Positions 45,122 to 55,885 of a DNA stretch of 64,000 nucleotides are shown here, piece by piece (positions within the stretch are counted from its first letter, which is position 1; the number at the start of each line of letters is the position of its first letter). Under the pieces are notes generated by a model, which searched no databases, was not told the origin of the DNA, and worked only from the letters and a program-made list of their open reading frames with translations. The DNA is from Callorhinus ursinus (lineage: Eukaryota; Chordata; Mammalia; Carnivora; Otariidae). Location of the stretch: the NCBI RefSeq assembly GCF_003265705.1, contig NW_020312968.1, positions 3,470,935 through 3,534,934 on the forward strand, in the 5' to 3' direction. The translations under genes and the position numbers were made by a program.

Positions 45122-48011
45122 CTGTGGGGAAGACAGAGCACAACTGGAAAGGCTTTCCAGCCGGGGAAATGAGTCCCGCCTGGTGGCAGAGGGTTTGGGA
45201 CCGAAAGATGCCAGAAGGATGGCAGCTATTGTGGGGCAGAACGAGGCAGTCAGATTTGCCGAGGAGGGAGGGGTCAGAAGCCAAATCCGGGAAGAGAAAG
45301 AGGTGTTATCCTTGTGAATTTGTTTGGTTTGAAAACCGCTTTTGTTAATGTGTATATGGTTTAGCCACCTTCTGGTTTCCCTATTTTATCTCCCAATTTT
45401 TATTCTTTCTTCTTCTTTGTTTAATTAGAGCCTTATGTTAGAGCAGAAAAGGCTTTTTATCCAATACATTTTTGATGAAAAATTTTAATTTAACAAATTA
45501 CTGAATTTAGTCCTTAATATAAAATGTTCGTTCATAATTAAGTTATTTTTACCAAGCTCTAAAGGTTTAATGCCCCTATAAAACTGGAACCGCTTTTGCT
45601 TTCGGATGCTCTCAGCCAACCTCTGGTGGCTTTTTTCAAACAGGCACATATAACGCTTGCACACAGCATCAAACATATTTGTAGCAGCTGCTCGTGGAGG
45701 ATATGTTTATATGACTGACTTTCTTCCAGGTGGAATCTGGTGTCTGTGCGTGTATATTGTACCTCTCGGTGATTACATTATCATGCCAGAGACATCTCTT
45801 ACTGACTGGTGACCACAGTAACTACGAAAACCTCAACCTTTTCAAATAGATTTGGAAGATGGGGGGAATTTCGACAGTTTCTTTGAAGAAAAAAGCTGGC
45901 GGGAAGAACTGGAACGTGCAGAGGCAGGAAAATCATGAACCATTGTAGAGAACACGGACTTCCAATGTCCTAGGTATCTATTCCAGTTGTTTTCGATAAT
46001 TTTCATTCTCTTTGTCAGCCGTTGCCATAATAGTGCTGTGTGGCAGGACATGCCCAAACTCATCACCCATGTATCTGCAGGAAGGCAGATCTGGGCTGAG
46101 CTTGCGCTCAAAGAGGCCTTTGTCATTGTAGGGGCAGAGGTCATGCATGTACTCCGGGAGGAGGAGGCTGGGCGCCGAGATACACACTGGATTCAGGGCT
46201 TCTTCGTGTCCCTTTGTCTTCCCTGGCACCGGGACCTCCTGGGGCACATTCTTCTCTTAGCCATGACAGAGCACAAGAGGGCAAGTTCATCCAGACAAAT
46301 AGGTTGTAAGCCTCTCTGCTAACATTCTGTTGGCCAAAGCAAGTCAACCCGGCCCAAAGTCAAGGGTCAGGGAAGTCCATTTTGTGTCTGTGGAAGCTGC
46401 TGCAAAGTGACAAGCAGGGGGCACAGGTACTTGGAGAGGTGAAGGATTGTAGCAAATAACTCAGTCTGCTAGAGTCCTTTTTGAATCAATGCCAAAAGGG
46501 ATCCTATACGGCATCTTTACTTGGTGTTTTAATTAACTCATTCACATCTGTTTCATCATTCTTTCAGCCATTCTTATATTTATTCAGGAAACAAAAATGT
46601 ATTGACTGTATCAGGAAGAAATGGGACGGGGTGAATAAAGGTTACAGATCCAATGTAGTTTTACGGAAGAAAATTTGGAGAACCAAATCGTACCCAGACG
46701 AAAGCTAAGACCAGGCTCCCTTATACAGTAGTATCTTAGCTTTTTAGGACCAAATGGAGAAACTTCAGTTGATTATAACTTAGCTTCTGATGTCAATTCT
46801 TACACCTAGTAGGTGCTAACTATTTATCTGCGGAACTGAATTGAATATGCTTGGCTTCTCCACTGGGCTGGAAGTTTCCTGAGTACCCTGACTTATGTTT
46901 TTACCCTGTAGGATCTATTTCATCAGTGGATACAGACACGAATGGTCTACCTCTCTCATAGATCTTGTAGCTCAACCATCAAGTTCTTTTAATCAGTGGG
47001 AAATTTCTAATTGCTTCAAACAGATTCTGTTGGTCACTTCCCCAAACCCCTTCCTCACCTCCCTCTTTCCAGTCTTCCTGCCTGACAGTGTTCTGATTTT
47101 ATTTGGGTATGCAGGGGGGAATTTTGTGTAGCCTAAACCGATCCTTCTATTTCCATCCTTCTTGCCAGAGATCATTTTTGGAAGACGGAAGTGAAGCATT
47201 CTGGCTAATGAGATGTGAAGGGAAGTCAGAGGAAGTTTTATTTCCTTTTAAAAAGAGATGGAGGAGGAGAAACGTGCCCTTTTCTCTCTCTGGTTGTTGT
47301 CGTGTGGGCTGGTGAGGTTTGGAGACAACGTGGCTCAGGGGCTCAGGGGAGGACAAGCTGAAGAAGATTCAAGGACAAAACAGAAAGATTGTGGGTCTTT
47401 AATGAAGTGTTGGCTGCTGATGTAACCAATGCTGGATTTTAACCTTTTTGTTCCGTGAGATAATAAACCCCACATTGTCTCAGTCATTCTACTTAGAATT
47501 TCTGTTTCATGTCCCTGAAGGTTCCCAGACACACTTTTCCATGTGCTGTTTCCACTTCCTTTTTACATCCTGGAGCTGGACCCATTGATGGGAAGAGAAA
47601 AGGAATTACAAACCAGAGGACTGAGGGCACCAGGAGGAACCAATCAATAATTCACCAGGTATGATTCCATATTTATTATTTATACCTCACACCTCACCTA
47701 CTGTAAACATTTAAGAGGAGATTCATGTATTCACAGCCTTAACTTTTGTCATGGAAGGAAGACAACTCCTCGATCATAACCACAAGGTGGAAAAAGAGCG
47801 TATTTTCGCAAAGGTCAAAAACACGTACAGATCACAGTCACAAGGGACTGGTTTGGCTGCCTTGCCCAACAGCGATTGCATGTCGAGGGGACACTTCCAT
47901 AGGCTCTGTAACCAGGACGGGGAGGCGTCCTTTGGTGCAAGAAGGAATTGCCCTCCAAGTACAGCAGGAGAATGGACCCGAGCGGGACGTGGAAGGAAGA
48001 GGGACACTTAC
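45122..48011 (-). other. PCSK5: PCSK5 intron E5-E6
   Basis: 2.9 kb without any CAN SINE. Contains the unidentified protein-like block at 45480-46320; 46.4-48.0 kb shows nothing recognised apart from a possible L2 tail near 46.8 kb. Confidence 0.85.
45480..46320 (-). other. Unidentified protein-like ORF block in the E5-E6 intron
   Basis: On the minus strand, 46247-45978 is open with a natural-looking composition (SLLLPEYMHDLCPYNDKG, DLPSCRYMGDEFGHVLPH, ending NYRKQLE and a stop). Further on, 45676-45485 gives VCKRYMCLFEKSHQRLAES. It has no Cys-repeat pattern, so it is not a PCSK5 exon. It could be a decayed retrocopy or chance. No splice sites or poly(A) tail were convincing. Confidence 0.3.
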
Positions 48012-48207
48012 TCAGGGCACCTGGTGTAGCACCTGCCTTCGTGGAGGAAGAGAGGGAAGTCCGGCCCCGTCCGGCACGTTCTGCAGAGATCGGCTCCAGA
48101 GCAGGAGGTACAGTCCTCCATACAGTTCTCACAGTGGCCACTCCTCGCCGAGGGCCATGTGCCTTCAGGACAGGAGGAGACACAGGCCTGGGCCAGCAGA
48201 TACGTGC
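48012..48207 (-). CDS. PCSK5: PCSK5 exon E5, furin-like Cys-rich repeats
   Basis: A 196 nt exon, phase 1 in, phase 2 out. The acceptor chosen is gggtttctag, giving TYLLAQACVSSCPEGTWPS; another AG (tggcccag) sits 20 nt further in but would shift the frame. The donor GA|gtaagt is near consensus. Ten cysteines occur in the pairs ACVSSC, HCENC, DCTSC, LCRTC and RCYTRC, with the hydrophobic turn FPLFLHEG before the last pair. The last codon is split and completed by E6 to give CPEGFYAED, a typical repeat start. Confidence 0.95.
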
Positions 48208-48427
48208 CTAGAAACCCAGGGAAGAAGGCAGAGCAGGTGATCATCACGTGTCTGGTCCAATGGCACAGGGGTCCACGCAGAGGACGGATGGCCCCGGCAG
48301 CTTTTTTGAACCTCTGCAAAGACCCCAGTATGTGGAACGCTGCTTTCCAGCAAACCAAAGTATTTATTAGTGAGGCTCTGTCTTCCACATTGAGTTAAAC
48401 CTCCAGAAAGGAAATTGACAACAGAGG

Positions 48428-48529
48428 CTTTTCCCTTTTCTTTTCTTTTCTCTTTTCTTTTCTTTTCTCTTTTCTTTTCTTTTCTTTTCTTTTCTCTTTT
48501 CTTTTCTTTTCTTTTTCTTTCTTTCTTTC

Positions 48530-48573
<44 letters not shown>

Positions 48574-48715
48574 NNNNNNNNNNNNNNNNNNNNNNNNNNN
48601 NNNNNNNNNNNNNNNNNNNNNNNNNNNNNNNNNNNNNNNNNNNNNNNNNNNNNNNNNNNNNNNNNNNNNNNNNTTCCCTCCCTCCCTCCCTCCCTCCTTC
48701 CTTCCTTCCTTCCTT
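48428..48715. repeat. Pyrimidine-rich microsatellite (TTTTC)n, (TTTC)n, (CCTT)n
   Basis: Long C/T tract on the + strand in the intron between E4 and E5, broken by the N gap. It joins the tail of the SINE at 48716-48861, so it probably grew from the SINE's poly-pyrimidine tail (inference). Confidence 0.9.
48574..48673. other. Assembly gap (100 N) in a pyrimidine repeat
   Basis: Exactly 100 N between (TTTTC)n/(TTTC)n on the left and (CCTT)n on the right. The true length of this simple repeat is unknown. Long ORFs spanning it are artefacts. Confidence 0.98.
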
Positions 48716-48861
48716 CCTTTAATTTATTTGAGAGAGAGAGAGAGTGCATGATGGGGGGGAGAGGCAGGGGGACAAGCAGGCTCCCCGCTGAGCAGGGAAC
48801 CAGATGTGGGACTCGATCCCAGGACCCCGAGATCAAGACTGACTGAGCCACCCAGGTGCCC
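48716..48861 (-). mobile_element. CAN-type SINE, partial
   Basis: Follows the (CCTT)n tract; ends 'gagccacccaggtgccccc'. The body is shortened between 'gagatcaaga' and 'ctgactgagcc'. Confidence 0.9.
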
Positions 48862-49096
48862 CCTTGCCCTGTTTCTTTTACTTTCCTACTGATATTGGTC
48901 CAGGTCACTATGGGGCTTCCCTTTGCCCAGTTGATCTATTAACACCTTTGTCTGTCTTCATGTAAGGCTGTTATACATGTGCAGCTCAATAGAGTCTATT
49001 CTTCTGCTTCTGGAATCCTCTCCTGCTAGGACACTAACACAGTGGCAACTCCTCCACCATCCAACGCCACCTGGATTGGACGGTCTGTCTACTTAT

Positions 49097-49207
49097 TCTT
49101 TTTTTTTAATTTTATTTTATTATGTTATGTTAATCACCATACATTACATCATTAGTTTTTGATGTAGTGTTCCATGATTCATTGTTTGTGTATAACACCC
49201 AGTGCTA
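49097..49207 (-). mobile_element. 5'-truncated L1 3' end, minus strand
   Basis: Reverse complement of the same terminal L1 phrase: T-rich start, 'caccatacattacatcatta', ending 'ataacacccagtgct'. Confidence 0.85.
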
Positions 49208-49566
49208 CTTAACTGAAAAAAATCAGATAACATCATTATCGAAGAAAACTATTTTAAAATCACCCTCCACTCCCAAATCCCAAGAAAATTCCTTCAATTT
49301 TTGGTTGTAAACTTTTACATTTCGTAGAGATAGAATCATGGCACACCTGAAATTTTAAACTTTTGTGCCCCATCTCACGATGAACATTGCACCTTCCAAC
49401 ATAATGACCACTTTAATGGTCACTTTTAATTCTTAACTTCTCACTGTTAGTGTACCATGTTAATAAAATATCCCCCGAATTCAGGGAAGTTGCTATTTCT
49501 GATGTTTTGTTATTGTAGATGATGAAGCAGTTCATCTGTTGACCTGTTAAGTTTGTTGTTCTTGGC

Positions 49567-49763
49567 AGGGGCGCCTGGGTGGCTCAGTCAGTTGGGCATC
49601 TGCCTTCAGCTCAGGTCATGATCCCAGGGTCCTGGGACTGAGTCCCGCATCGGGCTCCCTGCTCAGCGGTGAGTCTGCTTGTCCCTCTCCCTCTGCCCCT
49701 CTCCCCTGCTCCTGCTCGCACTCTCTCTTGCTCTCTCTCAAATAAATCTTAAAAAAAAAAAAA
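49567..49763 (+). mobile_element. CAN-type SINE
   Basis: Head 'ggggcgcctgggtggctcag'; 'gttcttgg' on both sides. Confidence 0.95.
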
Positions 49764-50000
49764 AGTGTTCTTGGGATTTCCTTTTTCTCTCCTAAATTCA
49801 GAAATGAAGACGGAAAGAATAAGTAGGGTATTTACCCTCCCCTAGAGTCTCTACCCTAAGTTCTCTTGTTTTGGCTAATGCATTTTAAAGAGTAATGGAA
49901 CCTCTAGAAATGTCAGGTACCCAGAGACCCTAACAAAATCTATGGCCAGATCAACAGATGACTTCATCATGCCTTTGGATAAGAACATTGGCATTTTTCT

Positions 50001-50004
<4 letters not shown>

Positions 50005-50045
<41 letters not shown>
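50005..50045. repeat. (TC)n microsatellite
   Basis: About 20 TC units then a T run; beside the short SINE at 50079. Confidence 0.92.
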
Positions 50046-50053
<8 letters not shown>

Positions 50054-50078
50054 TTTGGTCCTTTGAAAGCCAGTTTTG

Positions 50079-50193
50079 TTTTTTTTTTAAGATTTTATTT
50101 TTAAGTAATTTTTATACCCAATGTGGACTCGACCTTAAAACCCTGAGATCAAGAGTCACATATTCTACTGACTGAACGCACCATGCACTCCTG
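50079..50193 (-). mobile_element. Short tRNA-like SINE
   Basis: 'aagattttatttttaagtaa', 'gagatcaagagtcacat'; target about 'ccagttttt'. It ends 180 nt from exon E4. Confidence 0.85.
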
Positions 50194-50374
50194 AATACCA
50201 GTTTTTGTTAGAGGTCACTGTTTGGGTCCCCGCATTTTTCCAGAATAGCCACGGTGATAGGAACAGTGAGGACTGGATCAAGTCCTGCAAACCTTTTACA
50301 TAAAAATGCCAATACGCATGAGTGACAGTGAATTGGCTTGGCCACAGCCACTTCTTATCATACTCCATACTGAC

Positions 50375-50458
50375 CTTTTGGACACGAAGTGCACAGGGTC
50401 GCAGATTCGTTGCAGGTTTTACAAGAAGGATGACAAGGCTGGTGTCCTCTCAAAATGT
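50375..50458 (-). CDS. PCSK5: PCSK5 exon E4 (84 nt), furin-like repeat segment
   Basis: This small exon is isolated between a 9 kb and a 2.2 kb intron. Acceptor is tctacacag; donor is the slightly unusual AAAG|gtcagt. Phase 1 on both sides, so it is symmetric and could be skipped without a frameshift. It encodes about 27 residues with five cysteines (PCHPSC, KTC, LCTSC) and one N-glycosylation sequon, NES. No start-to-stop ORF marks it; it was found by looking for the CHxSCKTC motif expected after E3. The joins WND-ILR and PKG-TYLLAQAC to its neighbours fit PCSK5. Confidence 0.92.
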
Positions 50459-51499
50459 CTGTGTAGACAGAAACCGGAAGTCAGTGTCCTTTGAACAGGG
50501 TCATAGTATTACAGCGTTGGAAAGGATCTCATGGGTAATCTCATCTTCCTTCCTGCCCAGAATAGAATCCCTTCAATTTTGCATTGGCTAAACCTCCACG
50601 GTGGGCTTTATTCATTTATTCGTGTATTTCACTTATTCATTTATTTTTTCTCTTCCTTCCAATTGGTTATCATGGTTTGCAAACTTCCAGTGACAGGATA
50701 GTCTTTAATGCAACGGGGCTGTTTGAACTAACAGGTGTTCCTTCTTTCATATATTAAAAATCTGTGAGCGTGTGTGCTTATGTGCATGCATGCATTAAAG
50801 AGTTTTCTAGTTAAAGGTCATTACTTCTTTCCCCAAGATTCTTAAATGACCATTTCTCTTCACTCCAAGATGATAACAGAATTCATTGTGTCTTTTATGG
50901 AGTAACTTTTTCTTTTCCTTCCTTCCTCTCTTTCCTTTTTTTTTTTTTTTTTTTTTGTTCTTTGGAACCAGCTTTCAGAATCCGTCAATGTTTGGGTTTC
51001 TGTATTCTTCAGAGTAATCACTGTGGAATGCAAACCTAAATTTATCTCCTCGCAAATCATCATTAAACATTCACCTAAGGGAGCCACCTGTGGGCTTTCT
51101 GGTTGGTCAGGTGATAGGCAGGCCATCCCAGGTCAATACACCCTTCCCCTGGGAAACACTTGAGGTGTTCCTCTCTTCCTTTCCCCCCAAGAGCATTCCT
51201 TTGGTGACCAGGCTTTTCCAGGGAGTCAGGAAGTCCATGGGACAATTTCAAAGACCTACAGAATAGCCTTGGTGACATCCCTCAATGAGTCCACGAGATC
51301 TTGATTGAATCTCAGGAGCTGCTTGGGAATCGGCATAAGTCTCATAGGAGAGAATTAGAAAAAGAAGATCTAGCTCAGGATGTGTGATAGGAATGATCGA
51401 GACCCTCAGTTGACTGTTATGGTTGGCACCTTATGATCACCCTCCCTCTCTTGCTTCCCGCTCCTTCCCGCTCTTCCTGAGAGTCAGTCTGACAAAGTG

Positions 51500-51705
51500 G
51501 GTTCTGTAGGCACACCTGCTGTCAGAGCCCAGCTGTGCCACTTACGGGAGGGTAACCATGGATACGGTAATTAAACTCCGAGAGTCCTATTTTCCCTGTC
51601 TCTGGAATGAGAGCAAACGATCGTTCCCTTATAGAACTGTCATGGAGGCTAAATGGAACAGTGTGTGTAATGAGCACACACAGCGGCTCAGTAAATGCTA
51701 GACCT
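51500..51705 (+). repeat. MIR SINE relic
   Basis: 'gcccagctgtgccacttac' and 'agcggctcagtaaatgctag' fit MIR. Confidence 0.6.
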
Positions 51706-52252
51706 TCTGCTTCTCTCCTCCCGGTTTCCTCCTTGGTTACCATACTTCCCCATTTCCCAACCTTAGGCTTTAGTTCTCTCTCTCTTCCCTCTGTTCCATA
51801 CCTGGAGTGGCACTGGGAGGGTTTGCTTGGTTTCTCTGAAGGCGCTATGGTTAATAAGCTGCTGAGGTTCGCTACAGAGGAAACTAGACTCAGAGGTAGG
51901 TAGGTAGACAGACAGACTGGTGTGGAGGTAGCTATAGATATAGATGTATAGACATAAATGATCATCCTGCCATGCTAAGTGGCCATTCTCTTCCTAGTCT
52001 GGAGAGAGAAATATGCCTTGCTTTTCCAGGAGACTGACTCACTCCTGTACTCTCCCTTGGGGGAGCTGTTAAGAGCTCAATTAGCCTTGTGTGGAGCACT
52101 GTCAGGCACAGGATTCTCACAAAAGACAACAGGAAGCTCCACAGGACCAAGTGTTTCCCCGAAGGCCTTTTTAAACTGACAGGTCTCACTTAACCCAAAC
52201 GAGACGGGGGCAGAGATGAGCAACAATTCGGTTGCCAACATCAGTCCTCACT

Positions 52253-53160
52253 AATCACCTGGGAGAGGCAGATCAAAACCGCAATGTGAGAGCACCTCAC
52301 ACCTGTTAGAAGGGCTAAGATCAAGAAGAGACAGCACGTGTCGGTGAGGCTGTGGAGAAAAGGGAACCCTTGTGCACCGCTGGTGGGGCCGTAAATGGGC
52401 ACAGCCACTGTGGCAAACAGTATGGAGGGGCCTCACAAGATTAAAAACGAACTACCCTATGATCCAGCAATTCCACTCTGTGTATGTAACTGAAGGAAAT
52501 GAAATCACTGCCTTGAAGAGATACCTGTCCTCACATGTTCATTGCAGCATTCTTTATAAGAGCCAAGACATGGAAACCACCTCAGTGTCCATCGATGGAT
52601 GAATGGATCAAGAAGATGTGCCATATGTATATAAAGGAACACTATTCGGCCATAAAAAAGGAGGAAATTTTGCCGTTTGCAACAAAGGGATAAATCATGA
52701 GCATTAGGCTAAGTGAAGTATGTCAGAGAGAGAAAGACAAATACCAGATGATCTCAGTTATATGTGGAACCTACAAGGAAACCAAAGACTTAGAGTAGAT
52801 TGGTGGTTGCCAGGTGTCGGGGTCGGGGTGGGGAATGGGTGAAAGTGGACCAAAAGGTACAAACGTCCAGTTATAAGATGAATAAGTGCTGAGGATGTAA
52901 CATCCAGCATGGTGTCAGTAGCTAATACTCTATTGTGTACGTGAAGGTTGCTAAGAGTAGCTCTTAAAAGTTCTCATCGCACACACACACACATACACAC
53001 ACACACACACTCACACAAAAGGTAACTATGGGGGCGGTGGATGTGTTAACCTCATGGTGGTAATCATTTTGTAATATATATGTATATCAAATCATCACAT
53101 TATGCTGGTTAAGCCTGACAATGTTATATGTCAATTGTATTTCAATGGAACTGAAAAAAA
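52253..53160 (+). mobile_element. Old L1 ORF2 C-terminal and 3' end, plus strand
   Basis: Phrases such as 'gatcaaaaccgcaatg', 'ggtgaggctgtggagaa', 'atgatccagcaattcc' and 'ttgcaacaaagggata' mark the L1 ORF2 tail and 3' UTR on the + strand. It contains a (CA)n tract at about 52980-53012. It lies in the intron between E3 and E4. Confidence 0.85.
52980..53013. repeat. (CA)n microsatellite
   Basis: Slightly interrupted CA repeat within the old L1 on the + strand. Confidence 0.85.
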
Positions 53161-53301
53161 GATACTTAATGGCTGAATGCAGTTCTTAAAAAATAATGGC
53201 GAAATAATATTTATCAGAAACACCTCGACCATCTTTAATATTATATGTCTAGGCCAGGGGTTGAATGTTTTTCCCCTCAGGGTTTGAATTTTTTATTTTA
53301 T

Positions 53302-53714
53302 TTTTTTTTTTAATTTTATTTATTTATTTGAGACCGAGAGAGAGAGGGATGCCTGGGTGGCTCAGTCAGTTGGACGTCTGCCTTCGGCTCAGGTCATGAT
53401 CCCGGGGTCCTGGGATCGAGCCCAGCATCGGGCTCCCTGCTCCGCGGGGAGCCTGCTTCTCCCTCTGCCTGGCGCTCCCTCTGGTTGTGCTCTCTTTCTC
53501 TCTGACAAATAAACACAGTCTTGAGAGAGAGAGAGAGAGAGAGAGAGAGCTGGAGCGAGCGAGAGCACACGAGTGGAGGGGAGGGGTGGAGAGAGAGGGA
53601 GAAGCAGACTCAGCACCGATATGGGAGCTGGAACTGGGGCTCGATCCCAGGATGGGATCGTGACCTGAGCAGAAAGCAAACACTTAACCGACTGAGCCAC
53701 CACTCAGGCACCCC
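53302..53714 (-). mobile_element. CAN-type SINE split by a second SINE
   Basis: Outer element ends 'gagccaccactcaggcaccc'; an inner plus-strand SINE occupies about 53349-53524. (GA)n grew on the right side of the inner copy. Confidence 0.88.
53349..53524 (+). mobile_element. CAN-type SINE nested in another SINE
   Basis: 'tgcctgggtggctcagtcag' to 'ctgacaaataaacacagtct'. Confidence 0.9.
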
Positions 53715-55110
53715 GATTTTATCATTTTTATACTAAAACTTTTTATTTAGAAAGACATGAGCTTTAATGGATTTTCTCACATTTTTAAAAATATAATGTA
53801 TATATCTACCTGGGGATTTATAATTACGTGTATCCCGTTCTGGCAGTTTGACATTTCACTGGGATACCCCGGATATAAAATTCTGTAATGTCAGCATATT
53901 TCCACTAGAGGGTGCTCCGTACACACAGTTAACGGCATTTAAGTGTGGGCAAGGGATTGTGGTTCCCCGCCACAGCTTTTTATCATAAAAGATTAGTGAC
54001 TTAATCACAAGTAAATTTTGACTTTGATCATAGTTTCTCTCTTTTTTTTCCACTCCAGAAATTCTGGACTGGACAAGACCTCAAAGAAAAACAAAATCAC
54101 CTTGACCAAGAAAATGTAGAGTCAGTCCTTTAGAAATGACTATAGCTAAGCCATATAAAACGGGAGTTTTATTTAAAAAATTTTTTTAAAATAAGCAATA
54201 CTCACACAGTTAAAAAAAACAACAAAACTGAAGAAAGGGAATATATCATAAAGTATCTCTCCATCCTTTTTATATAAACTGTATCTATTCACACTGTTTA
54301 TCACATCGCTTTTTTGTTTTTTGGTAATGAATTTTGGGGCTCATTCTCTATCGGCGCATAAAGAGCCCCCTCTTGTTTATGACTCCACAGCATTCCATTG
54401 CATGGATGTATCATACTTCATTTTTCTAACTGGTAACTGTTGGTGACCACTTCGGGGTTTTTTGTTGTTTTTTTTTTTTCCAATCTCTGCTATTTCAAAT
54501 ACTACTACAGCGACTGGGAAGGCCAAAGGTGCTTTTCCAGCCTATTACAGATCTGCAAGGACAGAGGCTTTTCTTGGTAGCCTCTCCCAGATATAAACAC
54601 TCAGCACATCAGGAACACCCTTAAATGTTCCAGAAAGCTCCACTGCTGAATTTCCTCCCGGTCTTTGGCCTTTGAGCACCTACGTTGTGGTCACCACCTC
54701 CTTCTGTTTTTACTTGGGCACCCCCATTTGCTCCTTGTAGCCCAACTTCTTTGGGTTGGTTTCTACATCACAGAGGCTTTTGATTCAGTGTGAAGGTCTT
54801 CTCCCTATTTCCTTGTTACCTCTTTTGATTCGAAACTTCCGCCGTCGCTTCTGTGGCAGGCTCCTCACCAAAGATGGGCTTGCAGTGGGCACAGGCTCTT
54901 TTTTATTAGAAAAGAAAAATAAAGCGTTTTATTTTTTTAATGCAAGAAAGATGAACAAGGTCAGTTTTGCCTATCACCTTACCACCCAGAAATGCCTGTG
55001 ATGTAGACGTCAGCACGTAGATTTCCCATCTTCATGCTGAATGTGTGAGCATAATCATGTATGTGTATTTAATCATTTATGTCTTCTGCGTATATAATAC
55101 CGACCCTACT

Positions 55111-55306
55111 TTTTTTTTAATGACCTTATTTATTTATTTGACAGAGAGAGCACAAGCAGTGGGTGGGGAGCGGCAGGCAGGGGCAGAGGGAAAAGCAGAC
55201 TCCCCACCAAGCAGAGAGCTAGATGTGGGGCTCGATCCCAGGACCCTGGGATCATGACCTGAGCCGAAGGCAGACGCTTAACCGACTTAGCCACCCAGGC
55301 GCCCCT
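55111..55306 (-). mobile_element. CAN-type SINE
   Basis: T run, 'ttatttatttatttgacag', end 'agccacccaggcgcccc'. Confidence 0.93.
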
Positions 55307-55724
55307 TCATTTGATATTATAAATTTTATAGGCATATTTTCTTGCTATTAAAATTCTTAGTACACTTTTTAATGGATTATGTATTTGCATGAACCATAAT
55401 TCGCTTAATTTTTTTCTTTTGTTACACTTTTAGATTGCTCTTTTTTTTTTGGTTATTATAAGTAAAGCTGCCATTGACATCTTTATACACAGTATTGGCT
55501 AAGTCAGGACTCTGCTTGGCTCCTAGGCATCCCAGCTGACCACTATTTGGTGCCTTTCTGGGACTATTCTTCCCCAACCTAGGGCCCCCAAAATTACTTG
55601 CTTTTGACAGGGAAGACTGTTTTGAAAGTGAACTAGTGTTTCCTGTGTTAAGACTGGGTCAGATTAAAGGGCAAGGGAGTAGTTTAACTTTTCTTGTGTC
55701 CTCTTCTGTCCTGGGAGCTTTATG

Positions 55725-55885
55725 TGGGCTCTCCCATTTACTTCTCAGAATGACCTTGGCTGAAGCAGTTCCATGTTCTTATTTTATGGATGAGGGAACT
55801 AAGATTCAGACAGGATGAATAACTTGTTCAAGGTCACATGGCTAGTAAAGGACAGAGCCAGGATTTGAACCCTCGTATGCTTACC
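55725..55885 (-). repeat. MIR SINE relic
   Basis: 'ttcaaggtcacatggctagt' and 'gagccaggatttgaaccct' are the MIR core in reverse. Confidence 0.75.

Larger units (their letters stand above)
48208..50374 (-). other. PCSK5: PCSK5 intron E4-E5
   Basis: 2.2 kb holding the pyrimidine repeat with gap, three SINEs, an L1 3' end and the (TC)n tract. Unusually repeat-dense around a small exon. Confidence 0.85.

Noticed and set aside
44668..45348. Plus-strand ORF of 226 codons
   Set aside because: Antisense shadow of exon E6 and its flanks; no family features.
47746..48240. Plus-strand ORF of 164 codons
   Set aside because: Antisense shadow of exon E5.
48165..48908. Long ORFs of 143 and 247 codons
   Set aside because: They cross the N gap and a low-complexity pyrimidine repeat; the real exon E5 lies beside them in another frame.
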